This document shows positions 1 through 9,464 of a DNA stretch of 64,000 nt, piece by piece. A program made the translations under genes and the position numbers. The notes beneath the pieces are model-generated. The model saw nothing but the letters and a program-made list of their open reading frames with translations. It had not been told where the DNA came from and made no database searches. This stretch comes from Lacinutrix sp. MedPE-SW (GTDB taxonomy: Bacteria; Bacteroidota; Bacteroidia; Flavobacteriales; Flavobacteriaceae), in contig NZ_MPCX01000011.1 in assembly GCF_001874145.1 (NCBI RefSeq), forward strand, positions 1 through 64,000, in the 5' to 3' direction. Numbering within the stretch: the stretch's first letter is position 1; the number at the start of each line of letters is the position of its first letter.

Positions 1-51
1 GCAACCAATAGTAAAAAGCACTTTAGAGCACACTTTACATTAAAGCGTTAA
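1..51 (+). CDS. 3' end of a T9SS type-B sorted (gliding motility-associated C-terminal domain) protein, truncated by the window edge
   Basis: Frame 1 reads ATNSKKHFRAHFTLKR*, matching the ...GHFALKR* ends of the downstream type-B proteins; followed by a terminator hairpin. Confidence 0.65.
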   Translation, partial: ATNSKKHFRAHFTLKR

Positions 52-83
52 CCTAAAGACTAAGAAATATTAAATAGTATCCA

Positions 84-120
84 TAAAAAAACCTGAACGT
101 TTAGTTCAGGTTTTTTTATT
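84..120 (+). terminator. Rho-independent terminator
   Basis: AAAAAACCTGAAC-GTTTA-GTTCAGGTTTTTTT. Confidence 0.85.
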
Positions 121-172
121 TAATTCTTCCTCATTTATTATTTGTATTTTTAAAACTCGTTAAGTTTAAATA

Positions 173-2011
173 ATGAAAAAATCACTTTCAGTTTTATTAA
201 TAATATTAGTATCTCCAATATTAGCTTGGTGTCAAGATATTTCAATATTTCAACAATTTAATGGAAGGTATGATTATCTAGCAATAGGAAACACACTAAA
301 TCCAGCCGAAAATAATTTAGTTCAAACGTTTTGTGAAATATTACCTTCATCTCAAGCAACACTTAATGTAGATAGCTCTTCAACAATAATTGCTGCATAT
401 TTATACTGGGCTGGTTCTGGACTTGGAGATACTGAGGTTTCTTTAAATGGAACTTCTATAATTGCTGAAAACACATATAATACAACTTATACAGATAGTT
501 TTTTTGGAGATTTAAATTATTTCTCATGTTATGCAGACATAACAAATCTAATTTTAAATGAAGGTAATACTATTTACGAGCTAACAAATCTTGATATTTC
601 TGAAACATTAAATAACAATCCTGGACATTGTGAAATAAGAACAAATTTTGCAGGTTGGAGTATTTATGTAATTTATGAAAACAGTGCACTTCCTCTTAAT
701 CAAGTCAACTTATTTCAAGGATTAGAAATTATAAATCGTAATGAAACTGAAAAAACAATTTTTCTTGATAATGTAAATGTACTCGATAATGAAAATGCTA
801 AAATAGGTTTTCTGGCATGGGAAGGCGACAATGCTTTAAATTTTGGAGAAACCTTATCTATAAATGGAAATATAATTTCTAATCCACCATTAAATTTAGC
901 AGATAATGCCTTTAACGGGACTAATACTTTCACTAATGCTACAAATTTTTATAATGGAGATTTAGACGTTTACAGTATAGAAAATAATATAAACATTGGA
1001 GACACACAAGTTGAAATAAAATTAACTACAGGAGATTTTAATGAATTTGGAACTTTTCAAGCAGATTTAATTTTAATTAATAACATTATAACCGTACTTA
1101 ATAGCCAATTACCAGATGCGACAATAGACATTATAGGAAATGCAACTAATTGCGGAGATAGAAATATAACTTTAAATTACATTGTAAACAATACAAACAG
1201 TACAGATCCCTTACCAGCCGAAACACCAATAGCCTTTTATGTAAACAACCAACTAATTGCACAAACAACAACAAGCAATATTATAGGAATAAACGAAAAT
1301 GAAACAGACACAATAGAAATAAGTATTCCAGACAATATTCCTAACAATTTTATTTTAGATGTGTATGTTGATGATGATGGCTTAGGAAACAGTACTGTGG
1401 TAGAAATTTTAGAAAACAACAATAACACAAACATAACTGTATCATTAATTCCGTTACCAGAAACAATACAATTACCACCATTAAACAATTGCAATGAAGG
1501 TTATAACACCTCAACCTATAACTTAGAATTAATTTTAACTGAAATAAATTCTAACAGCTATTTTAATTTTTCATTTTATGAAACTATTGAAGATCTTGAG
1601 AATAATACAAACCAAATTGTAAATATTAATAATTATCAATCACAACAAACACCACAAACACTATATATTAAAGCAGAAACAAGCACTTGTTTTGATATTT
1701 TTAAATTCAATTTAATAACAGAAAATTGTCCGCCATTTATTCCTCAAGGTTTTTCACCAAATAATGATGGCTATAACGATTATTTTAATATTCAAGGACT
1801 TTACACCATTTTTCAAGATCATGAACTATTAATATATAGTCGTTACGGTAATTTAATTTTTATTGGCGACGATAATTCTAAATGGTATGGTGTTGCTAAT
1901 CATGGCATTAATAAAGGAAAATTAGTACCAACAGGCACATATTTTTATGTACTAAAATTTAATCACAAAAATTTCTTACAAAAAACAGGCTGGATTTACT
2001 TAAATCGTTAA
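173..2011 (+). CDS. Secreted protein with T9SS type-B sorting (gliding motility-associated C-terminal) domain
   Basis: Signal peptide MKKSLSVLLIILVSPILAWCQ; C-terminal FIPQGFSPNNDGYNDYFNIQGL...LLIYSRYGNLIF...GTYFYVLKF motif. Confidence 0.85.
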   Translation: MKKSLSVLLIILVSPILAWCQDISIFQQFNGRYDYLAIGNTLNPAENNLVQTFCEILPSSQATLNVDSSSTIIAAYLYWAGSGLGDTEVSLNGTSIIAENTYNTTYTDSFFGDLNYFSCYADITNLILNEGNTIYELTNLDISETLNNNPGHCEIRTNFAGWSIYVIYENSALPLNQVNLFQGLEIINRNETEKTIFLDNVNVLDNENAKIGFLAWEGDNALNFGETLSINGNIISNPPLNLADNAFNGTNTFTNATNFYNGDLDVYSIENNINIGDTQVEIKLTTGDFNEFGTFQADLILINNIITVLNSQLPDATIDIIGNATNCGDRNITLNYIVNNTNSTDPLPAETPIAFYVNNQLIAQTTTSNIIGINENETDTIEISIPDNIPNNFILDVYVDDDGLGNSTVVEILENNNNTNITVSLIPLPETIQLPPLNNCNEGYNTSTYNLELILTEINSNSYFNFSFYETIEDLENNTNQIVNINNYQSQQTPQTLYIKAETSTCFDIFKFNLITENCPPFIPQGFSPNNDGYNDYFNIQGLYTIFQDHELLIYSRYGNLIFIGDDNSKWYGVANHGINKGKLVPTGTYFYVLKFNHKNFLQKTGWIYLNR

Positions 2012-2131
2012 AAAATACCGTATTTCATCGATTAATTTTGCGTTTTAACTTTAAAACGTTAGTTTTGTGCACTTTAACGACACAATTGAAGTTTTCGATA
2101 TTTATAATTTTTAATTATTTGCACTAGTCCA

Positions 2132-5100
2132 TTGAATAAGTCCTCAAAAAATCCAGTTAACTATATAGTATGTATAGTCCTGATAGTAAGTTTTTTTAAA
2201 CTAAACGCGCAACAAATTAATGTTGACGGCACCCAAACACCTCAAAATTTAATAGAAAATAATTTAGTTCAAGGCTGTGTGCAAGTTTCTAATATTTCAT
2301 CACCAATTAATGGTAGTATAAATGGATTTTCAAGTTTTGGTTATTTTGAAAGAGCAAATTCAAATTTTCCTTTTGAAAACGGTATAGTACTATCATCTGG
2401 TAATATAAACTCTGTTGGAAACTCTCAAAATACAAATGCATTAAACGAAGGAAATACAAATTGGCAAACAGATCCAGATTTAGAAAACGCATTAGGAATA
2501 AATAATACACTAAATGCAACAACAATACAATTTAGTTTTATTTCTGGCTCGAGTTCAATTCAATTTAATTACATTTTAGCTTCTGAAGAATACTTTGCAG
2601 ACTACCCATGTAACTACTCTGATGGATTTGCTTTTTTAATAAGAGAAACTGGAAGTGGTAACCCATATCAAAATATTGCGATAGTACCAGGTACCTCAAC
2701 TCCAGTAAATACAAGTACAATACATGATGAAATAGTAGGATTTTGTCCTGCAGAAAATGAAAGTTATTTTGAAGGTTATAACATTGGAGACACTAATTTT
2801 AATGGTCGTACAACTGTTATGTCTGCCTCTGCTAATATAACTCCAAATACACAATATGATATTAAATTAATTATTGCAGACCAAACAGATAGAAACTTTG
2901 ATTCTGCTGTTTTTATAGAAGGAAATAGTTTTACAGACAGTGTAGATTTAGGTCCAGATTTTTCAACATGTGATGCTTCAACTGTACTAAATGCCAATAC
3001 AAATAATCCTCAAGCTACATATGTTTGGTATCAAAACAATACAATAATTAATGGAGAAAATTCAAGTAGTTTAAATGTAAATACTTCAGCCACATATACA
3101 GTAGAAATTACTGTGCCTTTAAATAATACCTCTTGCACCTTTGAAGATAGTATAGATGTTACATTAAACTCTATTCAAAACATATCTCCTCTAAATGATT
3201 TTGAATTATGCGATGACATAAGTAACGACCAAACTGAGAATTTTGACCTAACAACTAGAAATAATGAAATGCTTTCATTATTACCAAACTCAAACTATAG
3301 TATTAGTTACCATGCCTCAAGCCAAAGTGCTTCAAATAATACAAACGCTTTTACAAATATTAATAATGTTACAAATCCACAAACTGTTTATATAAGAGCA
3401 GAAGATACTTCTAGTGGTTGCGTTTATATTTCTCAAGTAAGTTTAATAGTTAATCCAACTCCAGAAATAACAGATCCAGAAGATGCCGAAATTTGTAGTA
3501 ATAGCGATGGCAGTATTGCGTTAACAAATTTTAATAATGAAATTACAAACAATAATTCTAATTATAGTGTTACTTACCATTTCTCTCAAACAGATGCAGA
3601 TAGTGGTGCAAACCCAATAGCTTCTCCTTACACTCCAACAAATACTACAGAGCAATTATTTATAAGAGTAATTAACATAAATACTGGTTGCTTAGCATTT
3701 ACAGACATAACTATAAACACATATGATGCGCCAGATGTAGACACTACAACACAGCAAATAAATGCCTGTGAACAAGACGATGATGGTTTTGAAACTTTTG
3801 ATTTAGAAAGTGTTTTACCAAACGTACTACAAGGTGTTACAAATGTCACTACAACCTTCCATACTTCTATTGAAGATGCTCAAAGCGATATTAACGCTAT
3901 AAATAACACCACAAATTTTCAAAATACAGAACCAGACTTTCAAATAGTTTATATAAGAATTGAAAATAATAACAATTCTTGTTTTGAAATTGTTGCAATA
4001 GAATTACACACAAATATCCTAGAAACAGGAACCAATATTCGAGATTTTTCGGTATGTGATAACGCACCAGATGATAATATTGGAGAATTTAATTTAGAAA
4101 ATATAACAACTACTATAGCCAATGGACTACCAGATGTAGAAATAACATACTATGAAACTGAAGAAGATTTAACAAATAATACAAATGCAATTGATGCCTC
4201 AACCTTATATAGCGTGAATAACACACAAACACTTTATATTTTAATAGAAGATGCAGATTGTTCTAATACTTCAGAAATTGTATTAAATATTTTACCATCT
4301 GTAACTATTTTAAATGATGCACCAGTTACCTATTGTGATACAGATCCAGATGGCTTTACCTCTATTCAACTTTCAAGCTTTAATAGTTTAATGAGCGAAG
4401 GCATCCCAAATGCTGCTGTAACTTATTACGAAACACAAACAGATGCAGATAATTATGAAAATCAACTTCCAGAATTTTACAATAACACAGTAAATCCTGT
4501 TACGGTATATGTTAGAGTGATTGGTGAAGGTGGCTGTCACGACATTAAACCATTGCAAATAGAAGTATTACCAGCACCAGACACAGTGATTCCTTCAGGA
4601 TTTTTAATTTGTGATGATGATCAAGATGGCATTTATAATATTGATTTAACATCAAAAAACACAGAAATAACAAACAACAACAATGTTTCAATTTCTTACT
4701 TTGAAACTGAAAATGATGCCAATTCATCTACAAATCAAATTATAAACGATACAAACTATGCTGCACAAACAAATACTGTTTTTGCCAAAGTTTCAAACAA
4801 TGACACAGGTTGTTATGCTCTAGTTCCAGTAGATATTATTATTAATACATTACCTGTATTTACAAGTATTCCAGATTTTAGATTATGTGAAACAGATGGA
4901 AATCAAACAGCAGATTTTATTTTCTCGTTACATGATGATAATGTTTTAAATGGTCAAACTGGAAAACAAGTATTGTATTTTGAAACACAAGTTGACGCTA
5001 CAAATAGAACAAATATTATAGATAAAAATGCTGTATATAACAATACATCTCAAACTCAAACAATGTTTGTTAGAGTAGAAAATATAACAGATAGTTCTTG

Positions 5101-6952
5101 TTTTGGTGTCTCTAATTTTAATATAGAAGTAGGTTCAGATCCTATTTACACAGAACCACAAGATGTTTTTGTTTGTGATGATATTTCTAATGATGGTTTT
5201 GAAACTTTTAATTTAAACGAGATAACAAATACTATAACGCAAGGTAGTCCAGATACTTTAACGGTTTCATATTACTTATCGCAAAACGATGCAGATAACG
5301 AAATAAATGCATTGCCTCAAAGTTTTACAACTACCGAAAATCCTCAAGCCATATTTGTTGTTGTAGATAATGGTACGTATTGTAAAGGCTTTAATAGTTT
5401 TGAGTTTAATGTAATACAAGTTCCACAAATTAATCCGGCATCAAATTTAGAGGTTTGTGATACTAATACAGATGGTTTTGCTGCATTCGATTTAACTATT
5501 GCAGAGATTGAAGTGCTAGCCGTAAGACAAGATAATATTTCTATTGCTTATTATGAAAATATAAATGATTTAGAAACAAATAATAACCCAATAGCAAACC
5601 CAGAAAATTATACAAATACTTCTAATCCGCAAACAGTTTATATAGAAATTACAAATACCGTATCAAACTGTGAGGTTTCTGTACCAATAGAATTAATTGT
5701 AAATCTTCCACCTGTAATTAACAATATTGGTTCTTACAATACATGCGATAATGAAAATAACACTTTCAATTTAAATGAAACTATAGACACTTTAATAAAC
5801 AACCAAAATGCAATTGTTAACTTTTTTAGTTCTCAAGCAGATGCAGAAACAAATCAAAATGCCTTAAATACAGATTATACATACACATCTAACAACGAAA
5901 CTATTTATGCTAGAGCAGAATTTTCAAACAATGGATGTTATAATATTATGCCATTTACGCTAGTTGTTAATGCTTTACCAATAGCAAATTCACCACAAGA
6001 TTTAGAAGCTTGTGATGATGATTATGATAGTTTTTTATTTTTCGATCTTTCTCAACAAACAGCCACAATATTAGGTAATCAAAATCAAAACGATTTTACA
6101 GTAACATATTACAATACTTTAGCAGATGCAAATTCTGCTAGTAACCCTATTCAAAATTTAAATTATGAAGCTGAAAATGGTGAACAATTTTTTGCAAGAA
6201 TAGAAAACAATACCACTAGTTGTTATAGTACTACTAGTTTTTTAACCATTGTTAGGCGCAAACCAAATGTAGAAATTACTAATCAAGTTATTTGTTTAGA
6301 CAATTTACCACTTACCGTTACTGCAGAAACATTTGTAGATACAGATACATATTTATGGTCTACAGGAGAAACCACTTCTATTATAGATATAGATTCAATA
6401 GGAAATTACAGTGTTACCGTAACAACACAATACGGTTGTTCAACAACCTCTAATTTCGAGGTCTCAGAATCTGAAGCAGCTATCATAGAATTTACAGAAA
6501 CCATAGACTTTGGAAACCCAAACAACTTAACAATAACGGTTTCTGGAATTGGTGAATACCTATATCAATTTGATGATGGAGAACCTCAAGAATCTAATTT
6601 CTTTGGTAATGTTCCAATTGGCCCACATACAATAACAGTTATAGATGTTAATGGGTGTAATAGCACAACAAAAGAAATTGTAATAATTGATGCTCCGCAG
6701 TACTTTACACCAAATGGAGATGGCATTAATGAAACTTGGCATATTACTGGAGTCGAATTATTAGAAGGTACAATTGTAAATGTATACAATAGATACGGTA
6801 AATTATTAGGTACATTAAACCATTTTTCTAATGGTTGGGATGGTAACTATAACGGCAACCCAATGCCTGCTACAGACTATTGGTTTGTTGCAGATGTTAA
6901 AAAAGGAAATATAGAATTTCAAGTTAAAGGCCATTTTGCCTTAAAACGCTAG
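2132..6952 (+). CDS. Choice-of-anchor L domain protein with tandem repeats and T9SS type-B sorting domain
   Basis: N-terminal signal, NGIVLSSGN...IQFNYILASEEY choice-of-anchor L-like region, Cys-containing repeats, C-terminal YFTPNGDGINETWHITGVE...VYNRYGKLLG...GHFALKR; TTG start. Confidence 0.85.
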   Translation: MNKSSKNPVNYIVCIVLIVSFFKLNAQQINVDGTQTPQNLIENNLVQGCVQVSNISSPINGSINGFSSFGYFERANSNFPFENGIVLSSGNINSVGNSQNTNALNEGNTNWQTDPDLENALGINNTLNATTIQFSFISGSSSIQFNYILASEEYFADYPCNYSDGFAFLIRETGSGNPYQNIAIVPGTSTPVNTSTIHDEIVGFCPAENESYFEGYNIGDTNFNGRTTVMSASANITPNTQYDIKLIIADQTDRNFDSAVFIEGNSFTDSVDLGPDFSTCDASTVLNANTNNPQATYVWYQNNTIINGENSSSLNVNTSATYTVEITVPLNNTSCTFEDSIDVTLNSIQNISPLNDFELCDDISNDQTENFDLTTRNNEMLSLLPNSNYSISYHASSQSASNNTNAFTNINNVTNPQTVYIRAEDTSSGCVYISQVSLIVNPTPEITDPEDAEICSNSDGSIALTNFNNEITNNNSNYSVTYHFSQTDADSGANPIASPYTPTNTTEQLFIRVININTGCLAFTDITINTYDAPDVDTTTQQINACEQDDDGFETFDLESVLPNVLQGVTNVTTTFHTSIEDAQSDINAINNTTNFQNTEPDFQIVYIRIENNNNSCFEIVAIELHTNILETGTNIRDFSVCDNAPDDNIGEFNLENITTTIANGLPDVEITYYETEEDLTNNTNAIDASTLYSVNNTQTLYILIEDADCSNTSEIVLNILPSVTILNDAPVTYCDTDPDGFTSIQLSSFNSLMSEGIPNAAVTYYETQTDADNYENQLPEFYNNTVNPVTVYVRVIGEGGCHDIKPLQIEVLPAPDTVIPSGFLICDDDQDGIYNIDLTSKNTEITNNNNVSISYFETENDANSSTNQIINDTNYAAQTNTVFAKVSNNDTGCYALVPVDIIINTLPVFTSIPDFRLCETDGNQTADFIFSLHDDNVLNGQTGKQVLYFETQVDATNRTNIIDKNAVYNNTSQTQTMFVRVENITDSSCFGVSNFNIEVGSDPIYTEPQDVFVCDDISNDGFETFNLNEITNTITQGSPDTLTVSYYLSQNDADNEINALPQSFTTTENPQAIFVVVDNGTYCKGFNSFEFNVIQVPQINPASNLEVCDTNTDGFAAFDLTIAEIEVLAVRQDNISIAYYENINDLETNNNPIANPENYTNTSNPQTVYIEITNTVSNCEVSVPIELIVNLPPVINNIGSYNTCDNENNTFNLNETIDTLINNQNAIVNFFSSQADAETNQNALNTDYTYTSNNETIYARAEFSNNGCYNIMPFTLVVNALPIANSPQDLEACDDDYDSFLFFDLSQQTATILGNQNQNDFTVTYYNTLADANSASNPIQNLNYEAENGEQFFARIENNTTSCYSTTSFLTIVRRKPNVEITNQVICLDNLPLTVTAETFVDTDTYLWSTGETTSIIDIDSIGNYSVTVTTQYGCSTTSNFEVSESEAAIIEFTETIDFGNPNNLTITVSGIGEYLYQFDDGEPQESNFFGNVPIGPHTITVIDVNGCNSTTKEIVIIDAPQYFTPNGDGINETWHITGVELLEGTIVNVYNRYGKLLGTLNHFSNGWDGNYNGNPMPATDYWFVADVKKGNIEFQVKGHFALKR
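3187..6270 (+). repeat. About 11 degenerate tandem protein repeats of ~95 aa
   Basis: Recurring (L/V/I)CD-x-DGF-x-x-F(D/N)L ... YY-E(T)-DA-x-x-NPI ... NPQTVYIR-(V/I)-x-N-x-x-x-x-C within the 1606-aa ORF. Confidence 0.8.
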
Positions 6953-7000
6953 ACTATATGCTTTAACACAACTTTTTGTAATCCCTTTTTTATTCTTACT

Positions 7001-7008
7001 TATATTTG
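7001..7008 (+). promoter_or_regulatory. Putative Bacteroidota -7 element (TATATTTG) with an upstream TTTG near 6975
   Basis: Match to TAnnTTTG just upstream of the 7017/7026 start. Confidence 0.4.
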
Positions 7009-7016
7009 CAAAATAT

Positions 7017-9365
7017 TTGCTAGAAATGAAAAATGCTTTTTTAACAGTTTTACTATTGTTTAGTGTTCTTGCGACTTCGCAAAACATTACTGTAGATAGC
7101 CAAACTTATACACCACAACAACTTGTTGAAGATATTTTAATCGATAGTGATTGTATTTCTAATGTTCAAATTACAAATGCAATTGGTGGAGATTTTAATA
7201 ATACCGATCAAAGTTACGGTTATTTTCATGCTACAGGAACAACGTTTCCTTTTCAATCTGGAATAGTTTTAAGTACAGGTAGACTTGAAAATGTTCCTGG
7301 TCCAAACAATTCTTTAAGCGATGATGATGCTCCAAACTGGCAAGGCGATCAAGATCTTGAAGTTGCATTACAAGAGTCGAACACATTAAATGCTACAATA
7401 ATAGAATTCGATTTTACATCGGTAGCAAACCAAATTAGCTTTCGTTATATATTTGCTTCAGAAGAATATCAAGAAGGGAATTCTAGTACCTGCCAATATT
7501 CAGACTTATTTGGTTTTTTAATTAAACCAGCAAGTGCACCAGATTCAGATTTTGAAAACATTGCCTTAGTACCTAACACCCAAACGCCTGTTAAGGTTAC
7601 TACAGTACATCCAGAAATTCCTGGTAGTTGTGATGCTATTAACGAAATCTATTTTGACACCTTTAATGATAATATTGCACCAATAAATTTTAACGGTCAA
7701 ACAGCTGTACTTACTGCTACAGCACAAACAGTACCTAACCAAAGTTACCATGTAAAATTAGTAATTGCAGATGAGCAAAATTACCGTTATGATTCTGCAG
7801 TGTTTTTAGAAGCTGGTAGTTTTGAACTTAGTACAAATTTGGGAATAGATAGATTATTATCAACCAATAATCCACTTTGCGGAACAGAAACTTTAGAGCT
7901 AAATGCAACTCAAGCGAATGCTACTAGTTACCAATGGTATAAAGATAATGTAATATTACCAGGTGAAATTAATGCAATTTACACCGTTACAAATCCTGGT
8001 ACATATAGTGTAGAAGTTAGTGTAAATAACACCTGTATTTCTTACGGCGAAATTACAGCTGAATATGCACAAACACCAAATGTTGAAAACACTACTCTAT
8101 TTGAATGTGACATAAATCAAGATGGTTTTACTACCTATAATTTATATGATGCTGCAGATACCGTTACAATGGAAGCGCCAAATGTTGGTGTAACAGATTT
8201 CTATTTAACTTACACAGATGCCGAAATGCAAATTAATGCCATTTCAAATCCTAATAATTTTAATAATACAAGTGTAATGCAAACCGTTTATGCTTCGGTT
8301 ACAAACCAAAGTACTAATTGTACAGCTATAGCTGAAATACTTTTAGATATTTCAACAAACACCTTAACATTACAACCTTTTGATGCTTGTGATGATGATA
8401 CTGTAGATGGATTTACAAGTTTTAATCTTAACGATTTAAGACTTCAAATACAACCTAGCGTTCCTACAAATGCTACCATAACTTTTTACACAACAATTGA
8501 AGATGCTTTTGCTGAGACTAATAGTATTAATGGAGACTTTAATAATACAACTCAAAACACTCAAGATATTTTTGTAAAAGTTGTTACAGATACTAACCAA
8601 TGTTATGCTGTTTCTAGCGTAACTTTAAATGTTCTTTTTACACCACAACTTTTACCAAACGAATCTGTTTTTTATTGTTTAAATAGTTTCCCGGAAACTA
8701 TTACGCTCAACGGTGGCATAACTAACGACTTACCAAATAATCATTATTATCAATGGCTATTTAATGGTACAGACACAGGAGTAGATACTAGCTTTATAGA
8801 GATTAATGAAGTTGGCGTTTATACCGTAATTGTAACAGACCCAAATGGCTGTTCTAATTCAAGAGAAATTACAGTTTTACCTACAAGCGAGCCTATTATA
8901 GAAGATGTAATATTTACAGAATTAACAACAAATAACACTGCAACAGTTATTGTTTCTGGCACTGCCGACTACGAATATGCTATTGATGATGAATTTGGAT
9001 TTTATCAAAGTAGCAATACATTCTCAAATCTTGAACCAGGTTTTCATACCATTTATGTTCGTGATTTAACAAACTGTGGCGACGCTTCAATAAGTTTTTC
9101 AATTTTAGGATTTCCGCAATACTTTACTCCAAATGGCGATACCGTAAACGAAACCTGGAAACCAGTAGGTGTAAACAATGAGTTTAATACCAACTTAAAT
9201 ATTTTAATCTACAACCGCTATGGTAAATTATTAGCTAATGTAAATCCTGTTATTGGGTGGGATGGTACTTTTAACGGCTTTAATTTACCAAGTGATGATT
9301 ATTGGTACGTAATAAACCATCCAAACGGAAACCAATATAAAGGTCATTTTGCGTTAGTTAGATAA
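7017..9365 (+). CDS. Choice-of-anchor L domain protein with T9SS type-B sorting domain (likely start ATG 7026)
   Basis: Signal peptide MKNAFLTVLLLFSVLATSQ; SGIVLSTGR...SFRYIFASEEYQ; C-terminal YFTPNGDTVNETWKPVGV...IYNRYGKLLA...GHFALVR. Confidence 0.85.
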   Translation: MLEMKNAFLTVLLLFSVLATSQNITVDSQTYTPQQLVEDILIDSDCISNVQITNAIGGDFNNTDQSYGYFHATGTTFPFQSGIVLSTGRLENVPGPNNSLSDDDAPNWQGDQDLEVALQESNTLNATIIEFDFTSVANQISFRYIFASEEYQEGNSSTCQYSDLFGFLIKPASAPDSDFENIALVPNTQTPVKVTTVHPEIPGSCDAINEIYFDTFNDNIAPINFNGQTAVLTATAQTVPNQSYHVKLVIADEQNYRYDSAVFLEAGSFELSTNLGIDRLLSTNNPLCGTETLELNATQANATSYQWYKDNVILPGEINAIYTVTNPGTYSVEVSVNNTCISYGEITAEYAQTPNVENTTLFECDINQDGFTTYNLYDAADTVTMEAPNVGVTDFYLTYTDAEMQINAISNPNNFNNTSVMQTVYASVTNQSTNCTAIAEILLDISTNTLTLQPFDACDDDTVDGFTSFNLNDLRLQIQPSVPTNATITFYTTIEDAFAETNSINGDFNNTTQNTQDIFVKVVTDTNQCYAVSSVTLNVLFTPQLLPNESVFYCLNSFPETITLNGGITNDLPNNHYYQWLFNGTDTGVDTSFIEINEVGVYTVIVTDPNGCSNSREITVLPTSEPIIEDVIFTELTTNNTATVIVSGTADYEYAIDDEFGFYQSSNTFSNLEPGFHTIYVRDLTNCGDASISFSILGFPQYFTPNGDTVNETWKPVGVNNEFNTNLNILIYNRYGKLLANVNPVIGWDGTFNGFNLPSDDYWYVINHPNGNQYKGHFALVR

Positions 9366-9464
9366 ATATTTACACGTTTTATATTAAAACTTTCAACTAA
9401 AAGGATAAATCGCTTTAACCTTCCTTTAAACAAATAACTGCACAATATTCTGTAATTTTGTAGT

